Positions 1 through 6,149 of a stretch of DNA of 14,004 nt are shown here, one piece after another. Position 1 is the first letter of the stretch, and the number at the start of each line of letters is the position of its first letter. The stretch is taken from assembly GCA_017538365.1 (NCBI GenBank), contig JAFYIZ010000009.1, positions 1-14,004 of the forward strand, given 5' to 3'. The DNA comes from a bacterium. GTDB taxonomy: Bacteria; UBP6; UBA1177. Below the pieces are notes generated by a model. The model ran no database searches. It was not told the DNA's origin and saw only the letters and a list, made by a program, of their open reading frames with translations. Made by a program: the position numbers and the translations under genes.

Positions 1-287
1 CGAAAGGCTCTGTCTCTGTTGGTATCATATTGCCAAGCATAAGTATCATCAAAACCGTGTGGAGTGTTTTTTGTGTTTCCAAATTTGGGATTTTTCTCAT
101 ATTTGTAAATTCCTAAATTTATTTTATATGTTTTGTAATTGGTGGTGCCAAATATATCGTCGAGAATCCAAAACGAAAATCCTTCTTTGGAAATAGCAGT
201 ATATGTTTCCAAAGTCATCTCGTCTAACTTGTCTATTGGAAATTTATCTTGAAATTCTTCGTACAATTTTTTCTCTTCTTCATTCAT
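1..287 (-). CDS. McrB-like AAA ATPase, N-terminal part only (runs off the window edge)
   Basis: This leftward gene starts at ATG 287-285, behind a very strong AAGGAGG ribosome binding site, and leaves the window at base 1, so only about 95 N-terminal residues are visible. They begin MNEEEKKLYEEF and include FPIDKLDEMTLETYT, LGIYKYEKNP and HGFDDTYAW. From memory, this pattern (FPLEKL..MTLEEYT, then a FGIY strand, then a GY.TDGEYAW block and a D..EAF helix) matches the N-terminal region of McrB-like AAA ATPases of type IV restriction or related defence loci. The P-loop GTPase/ATPase core would lie beyond the window, so function is inferred from the N-terminus alone. It is A/T-richer than the housekeeping genes to the right and sits beside toxin-antitoxin genes, which fits a defence or accessory island. 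It could also be another protein sharing this N-terminal domain. Confidence 0.5.
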   Translation of the reverse strand, partial: MNEEEKKLYEEFQDKFPIDKLDEMTLETYTAISKEGFSFWILDDIFGTTNYKTYKINLGIYKYEKNPKFGNTKNTPHGFDDTYAWQYDTNRDRAF

Positions 288-316
288 GTTTCTCCTCCTT
301 CTCAAAAAAACACGGC

Positions 317-344
317 ATTATATTACACAAAAAACTATTTCCAA
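317..344 (-). promoter_or_regulatory. Promoter of the McrB-like gene
   Basis: Read leftward, -35 TTGGAA (344-339) is followed by a 16-bp spacer and a perfect -10 TATAAT (322-317), then GCCG. It lies about 30 bp upstream of the start codon at 287 and matches the promoter pattern seen elsewhere in the window. Confidence 0.5.
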
Positions 345-385
345 TAACTTTTATTTTAAAAAATTCAGCCAATATTTTAAAAATT

Positions 386-457
386 TTAGCTAAGTTGTGG
401 AATGGCTAAGAAGGGAAGGGAGAGTTCTTTTGCCATTTTTTCATCCAAAATTGCCAT
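386..457 (-). pseudogene. 23-codon ORF remnant sharing the 5' end of the LRR-like gene
   Basis: A leftward ORF starts at ATG 457-455 with GGAGG five bases upstream and ends at TAA 388-386. It encodes MAILDEKMAKELSLPFLAI plus four residues. Its first codons match the start of the LRR-like protein at 1277-1960 (MTILDEKLRIMKDF), and the DNA upstream of both is homologous through the leader into the 75-bp repeat. After about eight codons the similarity stops and the frame soon ends. The simplest reading is the amputated 5' end of a paralogous gene, cut by recombination with the unrelated A/T-rich DNA at 288-400. A deliberately short peptide encoded behind a conserved leader cannot be excluded, because the ribosome binding site and start are intact. 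Confidence 0.5.
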
Positions 458-496
458 GATTCCCTCCGTTTTCAAGTCGTTTTTCTTCAACCACGG

Positions 497-571
497 GCAT
501 TTCCGCCCGACCTGAAACGGATTATAAGAGTCCGCTACGACATATAGCGTCGTAGTGAAAAATTTTTTTGG
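497..571 (-). repeat. 75-bp structured repeat, copy 1
   Basis: This copy differs from the one at 1997-2070 by a single A in an A-run. It contains three inverted repeats: CTACGAC/GTCGTAG (535-541 and 549-555), CGGA/TCCG (518-521 and 531-534) and CGGGC/GCCCG (494-498 and 505-509, starting just outside the repeat). Read leftward it gives hairpin 1, a hairpin 2 whose loop holds TATAAT, and hairpin 3, followed by a leader, ribosome binding site and start codon. The strand is given as minus because both copies precede minus-strand ORFs. Confidence 0.85.
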
Positions 572-628
572 TTTTTTGCAACGACCAAGCTCGAAACCGC
601 ATTTTTTTGATAAATATGTGCGTTTTTC

Positions 629-652
629 GCATTTAACATGTTGACAAAATGC
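629..652. promoter_or_regulatory. Candidate operator over the antitoxin promoter
   Basis: GCATTT (629-634) and AAATGC (647-652) form a 6-bp inverted repeat. Between them lies the 8-bp palindrome AACATGTT (635-642), which overlaps the -35 box. DinJ/RelB antitoxins typically autorepress by binding palindromes at their own promoter, so this is a plausible binding site. The two palindromes are not concentric, so the exact operator is uncertain. Confidence 0.3.
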
Positions 653-668
653 ATATAACAGGCATAAT
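641..668 (+). promoter_or_regulatory. Promoter of the dinJ/relB-like operon
   Basis: A perfect -35 TTGACA (641-646), a 16-bp spacer and -10 CATAAT (663-668) precede ATTACCG. The antitoxin start codon is 34 bp downstream. Confidence 0.6.
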
Positions 669-702
669 ATTACCGTTTTTTTACGTTTTGGAGGCAAACA
701 AA

Positions 703-984
703 ATGACCAGAGTGAGCACAAACATCAATTTGGACAGCGATTTGAAAAGGAGTGCACAGCTGCTTTTCGCCGATTTGGGAATGGATCTCACGACAGCCGT
801 CACGATCTTTCTGAAGCAGGCTGTCAGGACGCAGAGCCTTCCTTTCCCTGTAACGAAAGTTCCCAACGAGGAAACACTTGCCGCATTAGGCGAATATCAG
901 GAAATGCTTCTTCATCCCGAAAAGTACAAGAGATATTCCTCTTTCAAAAGCGCACTCGACGAGGTTTTAGCGGAAGATGCTTGA
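703..984 (+). CDS. RelB/DinJ-family antitoxin
   Basis: This 93-residue protein begins MTRVSTNINLDSDLKRSAQL. The start ATG 703 was chosen over an in-frame ATG at 649 because GGAGG lies just upstream of it and the family begins here, and because ATG 649 falls inside the promoter. Residues 5-45 (NINLDSDLK, then LGMDLTTAVTIFLKQAV) are the ribbon-helix-helix DNA-binding domain of DinJ/RelB antitoxins. SLPFPV at 45-50 is the usual hinge, and the C-terminal half (about 55-93, with a FKSALDEVLAEDA helix) should be the toxin-wrapping segment. It neutralises a YafQ-type mRNA interferase and represses its own operon. It overlaps the toxin start by 8 bp, as is usual for coupled pairs. Since the partner toxin is interrupted, the antitoxin here may be an orphan that persists by inertia or acts as an antidote to related toxins elsewhere. 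Confidence 0.9.
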   Translation: MTRVSTNINLDSDLKRSAQLLFADLGMDLTTAVTIFLKQAVRTQSLPFPVTKVPNEETLAALGEYQEMLLHPEKYKRYSSFKSALDEVLAEDA

Positions 985-1249
985 TATTATTCTTTCCAAT
1001 CAGTTCAAGAAAGACTTGAAGACAGCAAAAAAACGCGGCTACGACCTTGCTCTGCTTGACGAAGTCGTGACAAAACTCTCGAATATGCAGCCTCTTGAAG
1101 CTAAAAACCGCGATCACGAACTTGCCGGAATTTACAAAGGTTTCTGGGAATGTCACATTTAGCCTGACTGGCTGCTGATCTATCGCATCAACAACAATGA
1201 TTTGATTCTGTTTTTGTCCAGAACTGGAACTCATTCGGATCTGTTTTAG
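977..1249 (+). pseudogene. YafQ-family mRNA interferase toxin with an in-frame amber codon
   Basis: Read through, the frame from ATG 977 to TAG 1247-1249 encodes 90 positions that match YafQ/RelE-type ribosome-dependent endoribonucleases end to end. The sequence shows MLDIILSNQFKKDLK, RDHELAG, FWECHI, PDWLLIYRI and RTGTHSDLF. The only lesion is TAG at 1160-1162, between ECHI and PDW, where the family usually has a charged residue such as Lys or Glu; one base change from AAG or GAG would explain it. The stop separates two conserved histidines (about 47 and 60) from the Asp after it and from the terminal THSDLF, whose His and Phe are catalytic in YafQ. The 61-residue product should therefore be inactive. 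No frameshift or further decay is visible, so inactivation looks recent, or the codon is read through at low level. Other genes in the window use TAG as a normal stop. Confidence 0.85.
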
Positions 1250-1276
1250 AGTAAAACTGCCTGAATTTCTTCACGC

Positions 1277-1960
1277 TCAATAGACATTTTCACCTAAATC
1301 CTCGTTAAAATTATACTCTTTGGCCCTGACTTTTTCTTTGATTTCAAGTGTTTGCGGGTCAGTGCTGCAGATCTTGAAGAATGAGAAGCGGCCGCCTACA
1401 TGCACGATCTTATTAAGACAAATAACTTTCCAAGCCCTGTCGCTGATACACAGATCTTTGCCTACGGAATCGGGGAAATATATCGTTTCAGCCTTGGTTT
1501 CGATCACACATTCTCCTTTAACGATGCTTCCGGCGACTCCTTTGACCGATCTAAGATCATAGTTGCTGCAAATAGAAACTACTCCCTCGACCAGTCTGGG
1601 AAACATATCCAGATCCTTTATGCTCGTTGAAAAGATCTCAAAATCGCCTGAGACGCGGTTGAATTTGAAGGGGAAGTCGTCGATCACAAAAACGGGATCC
1701 TCTTTACAAGTTTTCGTATCAACATCGAGATCGTATATTTCATGCATTGTGAAATCGCCGTCGATATCGATAGTTCCGTCTTCATTGAAAGAGTATGTTC
1801 CTTCGATAAGCGGTTTTTCCTCATCTCCGAGTTGAATAGCATTGTCGCCGCTAATGATTGTTCCGAGCTTGCTGTTGTAAATTTCAACAGCATCATTGTA
1901 TTTTTTCACGAAAGTGTCGAAATCCTTCATAATTCTTAGTTTTTCGTCCAAAATCGTCAT
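1277..1960 (-). CDS. Leucine-rich-repeat-like accessory protein
   Basis: This leftward gene encodes 227 residues from ATG 1960, chosen over an upstream in-frame ATG at 1990 because GGAGG sits six bases before it and because the paralogous remnant at 457 starts at the same codon. The N-terminal part (about 1-35, LDEKLRIMKDFDTFVKKYND) is helical. FNEDGTIDIDGDF at 58-70 and FPFKFNRVSGDFEI at 96-109 resemble the first turns of short LRR-like repeats, common in phage and gut-bacterial proteins, in which GDF strands alternate with a leucine-containing turn. Roughly residues 95-200 read as degenerate turns (VSGDFEIF, VEGVVSIC, VGGRFSFF). There is no signal peptide and no enzymatic motif. The gene is convergent with the toxin remnant, with a 27-bp gap, and is preceded by repeat copy 2. 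Its function is unknown; a binding role is the most that the fold suggests. Confidence 0.6.
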   Translation of the reverse strand: MTILDEKLRIMKDFDTFVKKYNDAVEIYNSKLGTIISGDNAIQLGDEEKPLIEGTYSFNEDGTIDIDGDFTMHEIYDLDVDTKTCKEDPVFVIDDFPFKFNRVSGDFEIFSTSIKDLDMFPRLVEGVVSICSNYDLRSVKGVAGSIVKGECVIETKAETIYFPDSVGKDLCISDRAWKVICLNKIVHVGGRFSFFKICSTDPQTLEIKEKVRAKEYNFNEDLGENVY

Positions 1961-1996
1961 GTTAGCCTCCATTTTTAAACTATTTTTCAAGCCAGA

Positions 1997-2070
1997 GCAT
2001 TTCCGCCCGACCTGAAACGGATTATAAGAGTCCGCTACGACATATAGCGTCGTAGTGAAAATTTTTTTGG
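1997..2070 (-). repeat. 75-bp structured repeat, copy 2 (74 bp)
   Basis: This copy is identical to 497-571 apart from one missing A in the A-run before the T7 tract, and it starts exactly 1500 bp after copy 1. It sits 37 bp upstream of the LRR-like gene's start codon. The hairpin-3 arm just outside the strict repeat changes from CGGGC to AGAGC. On the leftward transcript this turns a G-C pair into a G-U pair, whereas on the rightward strand it would be a mismatch. Identity ends abruptly on the side away from the ORF, while weaker similarity continues on the ORF side through the ribosome binding site and first codons. Confidence 0.85.
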
Positions 2071-2128
2071 CCGCACGTTAAACGACAGTTATCGCATATA
2101 TGTTGCACCGGGCGTGTTCCGATTTTTC

Positions 2129-2156
2129 TTGATTTAAAACGCGTCAACAGCATAAT
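2129..2156 (+). promoter_or_regulatory. Promoter of the tsaB-like gene
   Basis: -35 TTGATT (2129-2134), a 16-bp spacer and -10 CATAAT (2151-2156) are followed by TAGGCG. The start codon lies 31 bp downstream. Confidence 0.5.
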
Positions 2157-2187
2157 TAGGCGTTTTGTTGATGTTTAAAGGTGCGAT

Positions 2188-3132
2188 TTGGCTGAAAATT
2201 TCAAAAATATTCTTGTTTTCGACGCTTCTTCTTCAAACATTTTTTTCGGCGGTGCCGACGGAAAGGGATCGGTTTTCAAGGCTGGGAACTTTGAAAAGTC
2301 GAAACTCAGCCGCTATCTGCCGGAAGAGTTTGAAAAAACTGTCGGAAATCTTGATCTGACGGAACTTCCGCGCGTTGTTATCGGCAACGGGCCGGGTGCT
2401 TTCACCGGAATAAAGACGGGAACGGCGTTTTTTCTCGCCTACGTTTATTCGCTCGGTGTCAAAACAGTCGAAACGGTTAGCTCGTTTTCTTTCATTTCTG
2501 CTCTTTTCGAGCCGTGCAGCGAGGATGTGAGGATTGTTCTCATTCCCTTCAACAAAGGGGAATATTTCGCGGCGGTTCTCGATAAAAACAACAAAATCCT
2601 GCGCGGCGACATCTTCATAAAGCCGCCTTATGATAATATTTCTTCTTTTTTTAAGGGTTTTGCGGGAAAAAATGCCGAAATCGCTGCGCCGATAGAGTGC
2701 GGAAGCGAGATAATCCCCGAACTTGAGAAGATTTTTTCCGTCAGAAAAGTGCGTTTCGACGGTTTTTATTTCGAGAGAGGCCGCTTCGATGCGCTTCCCG
2801 ACACGAAAAAAGTCGACATAACGGCTGAACCTTACATTGTTAACCATGTGATTTTACCGGCAAATCTTGACAGTAACGGCAATTTTTATGTTGAAGGCGA
2901 ACTTCAGGAGGCAAAAATGGGTCAGGATAATTTTTCGCGTGAAGAAATTCTTGCAAAGTTGGCGCAGCTTAAGGAAGAACATGCGAAACTGAACGAAAAA
3001 TCAGGCGAACTCTCGTCAAAAAAGGTTTTTACTCCGCAGGACGAGGCTGAACTCAATATTGTCAGGAAGCAGAAACTCCGCGCGAAAGATATGATTGCCT
3101 ACTTTGAAAACCTTCTGAAAACCAAGGAATAA
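2188..3132 (+). CDS. tsaB: TsaB-like protein (t6A tRNA modification) fused to a YdcH/DUF465-like tail
   Basis: The reading frame encodes 314 residues. A stop at 2176-2178 forces the start to TTG 2188, which has AAAGGTG upstream. Residues 1-240 match TsaB: ILVFDASSSNIFFGG at 8-22 is the ASKHA nucleotide-fold phosphate-1 strand, and GNGPGAFTGIKTG at 66-78 is the TsaB hallmark (GPGSFTGLR in most bacteria). TsaB is the non-catalytic partner of TsaD, which adds threonylcarbamoyl to A37 of ANN-decoding tRNAs. Its usual length is about 220-240 residues, so residues 244-314 are extra. They look like YdcH/DUF465: an EEH..LNEKSGEL coiled helix, then DEAELNIVRKQKLRAKDMI. The junction codon is ATG 2917, with a perfect AGGAGG five bases upstream. 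The C-terminal part may therefore be made alone, fused, or both. It converges on the Clp gene with 3 bp between stops. Confidence 0.75.
   Translation: MAENFKNILVFDASSSNIFFGGADGKGSVFKAGNFEKSKLSRYLPEEFEKTVGNLDLTELPRVVIGNGPGAFTGIKTGTAFFLAYVYSLGVKTVETVSSFSFISALFEPCSEDVRIVLIPFNKGEYFAAVLDKNNKILRGDIFIKPPYDNISSFFKGFAGKNAEIAAPIECGSEIIPELEKIFSVRKVRFDGFYFERGRFDALPDTKKVDITAEPYIVNHVILPANLDSNGNFYVEGELQEAKMGQDNFSREEILAKLAQLKEEHAKLNEKSGELSSKKVFTPQDEAELNIVRKQKLRAKDMIAYFENLLKTKE
2917..3132 (+). CDS. Nested YdcH/DUF465-like small protein with its own start
   Basis: Within the tsaB-like frame, ATG 2917 is preceded by AGGAGG (2906-2911) at an optimal 5-base distance. Translation from there gives 71 residues beginning MGQDNFSREEILAKL. 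Such sites are rare by chance inside a gene, and this one sits exactly at the domain boundary. The product matches the YdcH/DUF465 pattern: one long helical hairpin, with an LKEEHAKLNEK segment, a short FTPQDEAEL linker and an IVRKQKLRAKDMIAYFENLL helix. That family is usually a free-standing protein of about 70 residues of unknown function. The initiation signal here is stronger than that of the TTG-started tsaB frame, so the small protein may be the more abundant product. No stop codon separates it from tsaB. Confidence 0.6.
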   Translation: MGQDNFSREEILAKLAQLKEEHAKLNEKSGELSSKKVFTPQDEAELNIVRKQKLRAKDMIAYFENLLKTKE

Positions 3133-3135
3133 CCG

Positions 3136-5403
3136 CTATTTTCTTTCAAAAACGAACTCGTTGTCACGGACGCAGCAGAGGAAATCGCTCTGTTTGCCAG
3201 AATTTTTGTAGTATTCTTCGAGGAATGCCCCTTCGAAAAATTTGCCGACAATCCTTTTGACGGCTCTTGCACCCATGAGTTTGTCGCGCGCCGTCATCTT
3301 TGAAATGATGAGTTCCTGGGCCGATTTCGGATCTTCGATCGAGAGCGAGCAGTTTTCCATGGCGTTGACTTTTTTTAGAGTTTCGTTGAATGCGGCACCT
3401 GCAAGTTTCACGAAATCTTCCTGTGTAAAAGGTTTGAAAAGGACGATATCATCAACGCGGTTTACAAGTTCCGGCGAAAGGAAACCTTCGATTTTATTGA
3501 CTATTTCTGCTGATTTCGCGCTGGTGTCAGCTTCGCCGAAACCGACTCTGCCGGCTGAAAAAAGTTCCGCTCCCAAATTGGTTGTCATTATGACTATCGA
3601 TTCGCTCATGTCGGCGGTGAATCCGCGCGTGTCGGTGATTCTTCCTTCTTCCAGAATCTGCAGCAGAACGGTGAGAACTTTCGGATCTGCTTTTTCTATC
3701 TCGTCAAGCAGGAGAAGCTGGTAAGGTTCTCTCCTGAAAGCCTCGGTGAGTTTGCCGCCTTCGTCATAACCTGAGTATCCGGGAGGCGCGCCGATAAGTT
3801 TCGAAACGGAATGCGATTCCTGAAATTCGCTCATGTCGAAAACGACCATTCTGTCGGGGCTTCCGAAAAGGAATGAAGCCAGTTTTTTCGCTGTTTCGGT
3901 TTTTCCGGTGCCGGTAGGACCTGCAAAAATCATCGATGCAAGCGGCTTTCCGACAGGTTTGTTGCTGAATTTTCTCGCAAAAATCCTCGAGATACGCTCT
4001 TTTGCGCTTTTCTGACCGACTATTGATCGGTCTAGGACTTCAGGGAGCGTGTTCACGATTTTTGCCGTGTCAATCAGAAGATTTCCCTGAGGGATTCCGG
4101 TCTGGTTCGAAACCAGAGATATGAGATCGTCTTTATTGGCTTCAGTTCTTCTTTCCCGTTTCAGGATGCTTCCCAAAGTGTCGAGCAGAGAGAGTACTTT
4201 GTCAGGCTGACTTTTGCCCGAAATGTAGCGGTCGCTCAGAGTTATCGCCGCTTTTATGAAATTTTCATCGCCGAAAGTTACGCCGTGATAATTTTCGAGA
4301 GTTTTCGCCGCGTTGGAAACGATAAGAAGAAGTTCTTCGTTTTTCGGTTCTTCGACTTTCACGATCGAAAAGCGTCTTTCCATTGCGGGATCTTTTGCTA
4401 TGAATTTGTTGAATTCTTCGGTAGTTGTCGCTCCGATGAGAGGGAAGTTTCCTCGTGAAAGCGCAGGTTTGAGCATATTTGCCAGCGTGTCGTTGCCGGA
4501 AGAATAAAGCAGGTGGATCTCATCAATGAAAACGATGATTTTGCCGCGGTTTTTGTCAACAAAATCAAGCAATTCCGAGATTCTTTTTTCAAGAGAGCCG
4601 CGGTATTCCGTTCCGCCGATGAGCGAAGAGAGTCTGAGTTCCCAGATTTCGATATCGGGAAGCAGACCTTCCTCTTTCTGCCGGAGTGCGACAGCCTCGA
4701 CAATTGCAGTTTTTCCGCTTCCGGCAGGACCGATGATCATTGGATTGTTGCTGTTTTTTCTGCCCAGAATGTCGATTATCGCTTCGATTTCGCGGCTTCT
4801 TCCGAAGACCGGATCGATTTTTCCTTCAAACGCTTCCTTCGTAAGGTTCCTTCCGAAAAGGGAGATTGCGCTTTCGTCAACGGAAGTGCCGGGCTCGCTT
4901 CTGGTTTCGGTCTTGAAAGAAGGGTAGACTTTCGTCGATTCCTGCTGCATCTCGTTTGCGCGGTTTGTAGCTTTTTTTGTCGGGGCGTCTATGTGCGACA
5001 TTGCCGACGTGCGGATTTCGGAAACAACCCCCATTGTGTCGAGTATTTTGTAGGCGAGGGTTTCGCGGATGCTCGTCAAAGCTGCGAGAAAATGGGTCGG
5101 ATTTACAGGCTGACCGGGATTTGAACAGTATGAAGCGGCGCTTTTTTCCAGTAATTTTATCATTCCTTTCTTTTCTTCCACGCTTACACCGGAAATTTTT
5201 GCGTCTTTCAACATGGAATTGTAGGTTTTCGCTACAGCCTGATACGAGATCTGAAGACTCTCAAGTATTGCCGCAGCCTCGCTCGGAGCGGAAAAGTAGG
5301 CGAGAAGAAAATGAAGAGATGTCAAAGGCGTCTGCATTCTTTCTGCGAAATCAATAGCTTCGCCGTAAAGCGAAACAAGAGCTTCATCCTGAATTTCAGA
5401 CAA
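3136..5403 (-). CDS. clpA: ClpA/ClpC-type AAA+ unfoldase subunit of the Clp protease
   Basis: This 755-residue protein is close to the length of ClpA (about 758). It starts at TTG 5403 with GGGAGG five bases upstream; no better start is visible. Order: two Clp_N repeats (about 1-130), a low-conservation linker (130-180), D1 with Walker A GPAGSGKT (225-232), Walker B VFIDE (291-295) and sensor GATTTEEF, then D2 with Walker A GPTGTGKT (495-502), Walker B LLLLDE (563-568) and sensor-2 GAR (711-713). There is no long ClpB coiled-coil M-domain between the ATPases. The tripeptide VGF at 620-622 occupies the position of the ClpP-docking loop (IGL in ClpA, VGF in ClpC), so it should feed unfolded substrates to ClpP in the cytoplasm. 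No clpP or clpS is visible in the window. The gene ends 3 bp from the convergent tsaB-like gene. Confidence 0.93.
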   Translation of the reverse strand: MSEIQDEALVSLYGEAIDFAERMQTPLTSLHFLLAYFSAPSEAAAILESLQISYQAVAKTYNSMLKDAKISGVSVEEKKGMIKLLEKSAASYCSNPGQPVNPTHFLAALTSIRETLAYKILDTMGVVSEIRTSAMSHIDAPTKKATNRANEMQQESTKVYPSFKTETRSEPGTSVDESAISLFGRNLTKEAFEGKIDPVFGRSREIEAIIDILGRKNSNNPMIIGPAGSGKTAIVEAVALRQKEEGLLPDIEIWELRLSSLIGGTEYRGSLEKRISELLDFVDKNRGKIIVFIDEIHLLYSSGNDTLANMLKPALSRGNFPLIGATTTEEFNKFIAKDPAMERRFSIVKVEEPKNEELLLIVSNAAKTLENYHGVTFGDENFIKAAITLSDRYISGKSQPDKVLSLLDTLGSILKRERRTEANKDDLISLVSNQTGIPQGNLLIDTAKIVNTLPEVLDRSIVGQKSAKERISRIFARKFSNKPVGKPLASMIFAGPTGTGKTETAKKLASFLFGSPDRMVVFDMSEFQESHSVSKLIGAPPGYSGYDEGGKLTEAFRREPYQLLLLDEIEKADPKVLTVLLQILEEGRITDTRGFTADMSESIVIMTTNLGAELFSAGRVGFGEADTSAKSAEIVNKIEGFLSPELVNRVDDIVLFKPFTQEDFVKLAGAAFNETLKKVNAMENCSLSIEDPKSAQELIISKMTARDKLMGARAVKRIVGKFFEGAFLEEYYKNSGKQSDFLCCVRDNEFVFERK

Positions 5404-5432
5404 AAACGCCTCCCAAAAATCAAAAGCGGCGC

Positions 5433-5461
5433 AGTTTAAAGCAAACGATGTTTTTTTTCAA
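5433..5461 (-). promoter_or_regulatory. Possible promoter of the clp gene
   Basis: Read leftward, TTGAAA (5461-5456), a 17-bp spacer and TAAACT (5438-5433) are followed directly by GCGCCG. The -10 matches only 4 of 6 bases. It lies 30 bp upstream of the TTG start, in a 146-bp divergent region shared with the LPP20-like gene. No heat-shock-type sigma-32 or CIRCE element was recognised here. Confidence 0.35.
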
Positions 5462-5489
5462 CAAATATCCGAGATTAAATGAGCGAAAC

Positions 5490-5517
5490 TTGACTATTAA
5501 CCTGTTTTGAATAAAAT
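5490..5517 (+). promoter_or_regulatory. Promoter of the LPP20-like/MORN gene pair
   Basis: -35 TTGACT (5490-5495), a 16-bp spacer and -10 TAAAAT (5512-5517) are followed by ATATGCG. A full AAGGAGGT ribosome binding site (5537-5544) precedes the ATG at 5550. Confidence 0.6.
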
Positions 5518-5549
5518 ATATGCGTTTTTGTTTAACAAGGAGGTAAATT

Positions 5550-6125
5550 ATGAAAAAATCGTTGATTTCCATCGTTTCTGTTATTTTTCTTATGGTTTTG
5601 GCAGCATGCGGCAGCACGGACAAAAAAACAGACAATGCAGTTAAAAACGAGTTTGACGGTGCTCCGAAATGGGTTCTCGGCAGCTCGAGTACAGCTCAGC
5701 AGATATGCGGTGTCGGAAGTGCGGCAGGTTCAAGAAATGTTTCGATGATGCGTACCACTGCAATGGGCAGAGGCAGAACCGAAATCGCAAGAATGCTTGA
5801 ACTCAAAGTTCAGTCAATGCTGAAAGACTATCAGGCAACGACGACCGGCGGAGAGGAATTCGGAACGGCTGCAAACGACGAACAGCACGTTGTTGATGTT
5901 GCAAAACAGATCACCGATCTCACGCTTTCGGGTACTGAACAGAAGGAAAGCTGGATCTCCGATTCCGGAACGCTCTACATGCTTATGTGTGCTGATCTCG
6001 AAAAATTCAAAAATACAGTCAACAGCATGAGCCAGCTCAGCGAAAGCGTCAGAAAGGCAGTCACCGAAAGAGCTGACAAGGCTTTTGATGAACTTTCAAA
6101 AGAGATCGAAGCTCAGAAAAAATAA
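5550..6125 (+). CDS. LPP20-family outer-membrane lipoprotein
   Basis: The 191-residue product begins MKKSLISIVSVIFLMVLAAC. The lipobox LAAC places the lipidated cysteine at residue 20. The mature part contains APKWVLG followed by ICGVGSAAGS, then an Arg/Ala-rich helix (MGRGRTEIARML). This is the layout of the LPP20 family: a P-x-W start, a C/V-G-x-G strand, and a helix in which many residues are renamed from A..AR..IA patterns. A short Thr/Gly-rich stretch (about 97-105) precedes a second strand-rich part (HVVDVAKQITDLTLSGTEQ, then SGTLYMLMCADLEKF). The C-terminus is helical and charged. Family members are surface or periplasmic lipoproteins without known enzymatic activity. +2 is Gly, so there is no Asp-2 inner-membrane retention signal of the E. 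coli type. It has the best ribosome binding site in the window, so it is probably abundant. Confidence 0.75.
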   Translation: MKKSLISIVSVIFLMVLAACGSTDKKTDNAVKNEFDGAPKWVLGSSSTAQQICGVGSAAGSRNVSMMRTTAMGRGRTEIARMLELKVQSMLKDYQATTTGGEEFGTAANDEQHVVDVAKQITDLTLSGTEQKESWISDSGTLYMLMCADLEKFKNTVNSMSQLSESVRKAVTERADKAFDELSKEIEAQKK

Positions 6126-6149
6126 GTTTCTCCATTTTTCAAAATTTTC

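Noticed and set aside
522-530. TATAAT inside the repeat as a promoter for the leftward ORFs
   Set aside because: The -10 match is perfect, but no -35-like hexamer lies 16-18 bp upstream in either copy, and it falls in a hairpin loop. It remains possible but was not listed as a promoter.
518-534. A tRNA-Lys(CTT)-like anticodon arm in the leftward strand of the repeat
   Set aside because: GCGGACTCTTATAATCCG resembles the tRNA-Lys arm but has a 9-base loop, and no D-arm, T-arm or acceptor stem can be built around it.
535-568. Hairpin plus T7 tract as a rightward intrinsic terminator
   Set aside because: The T-run starts 7 bases after the stem, and no rightward gene ends just upstream of either copy.
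497-571. The 75-bp repeat as an integron attC site flanking a toxin-antitoxin cassette
   Set aside because: Spacing and cargo fit, but neither copy has the paired RYYYAAC/GTTRRRY core sites, the element is not self-complementary over its whole length, the genes are not all in one orientation, and no integrase is present. A lone GTTAAAC at 2078 has no partner in copy 1.
1160-1162. Recoding of TAG as a sense codon in this organism
   Set aside because: TAG ends the MORN, Clp, DUF1566, TPR and toxin frames at the expected positions, so it is a normal stop here.
4513-5124. Long rightward open frame of about 200 codons opposite the clp gene
   Set aside because: It lies wholly antisense to conserved Clp sequence, has no ribosome binding site and resembles no protein family; such frames are common opposite codon-biased genes.
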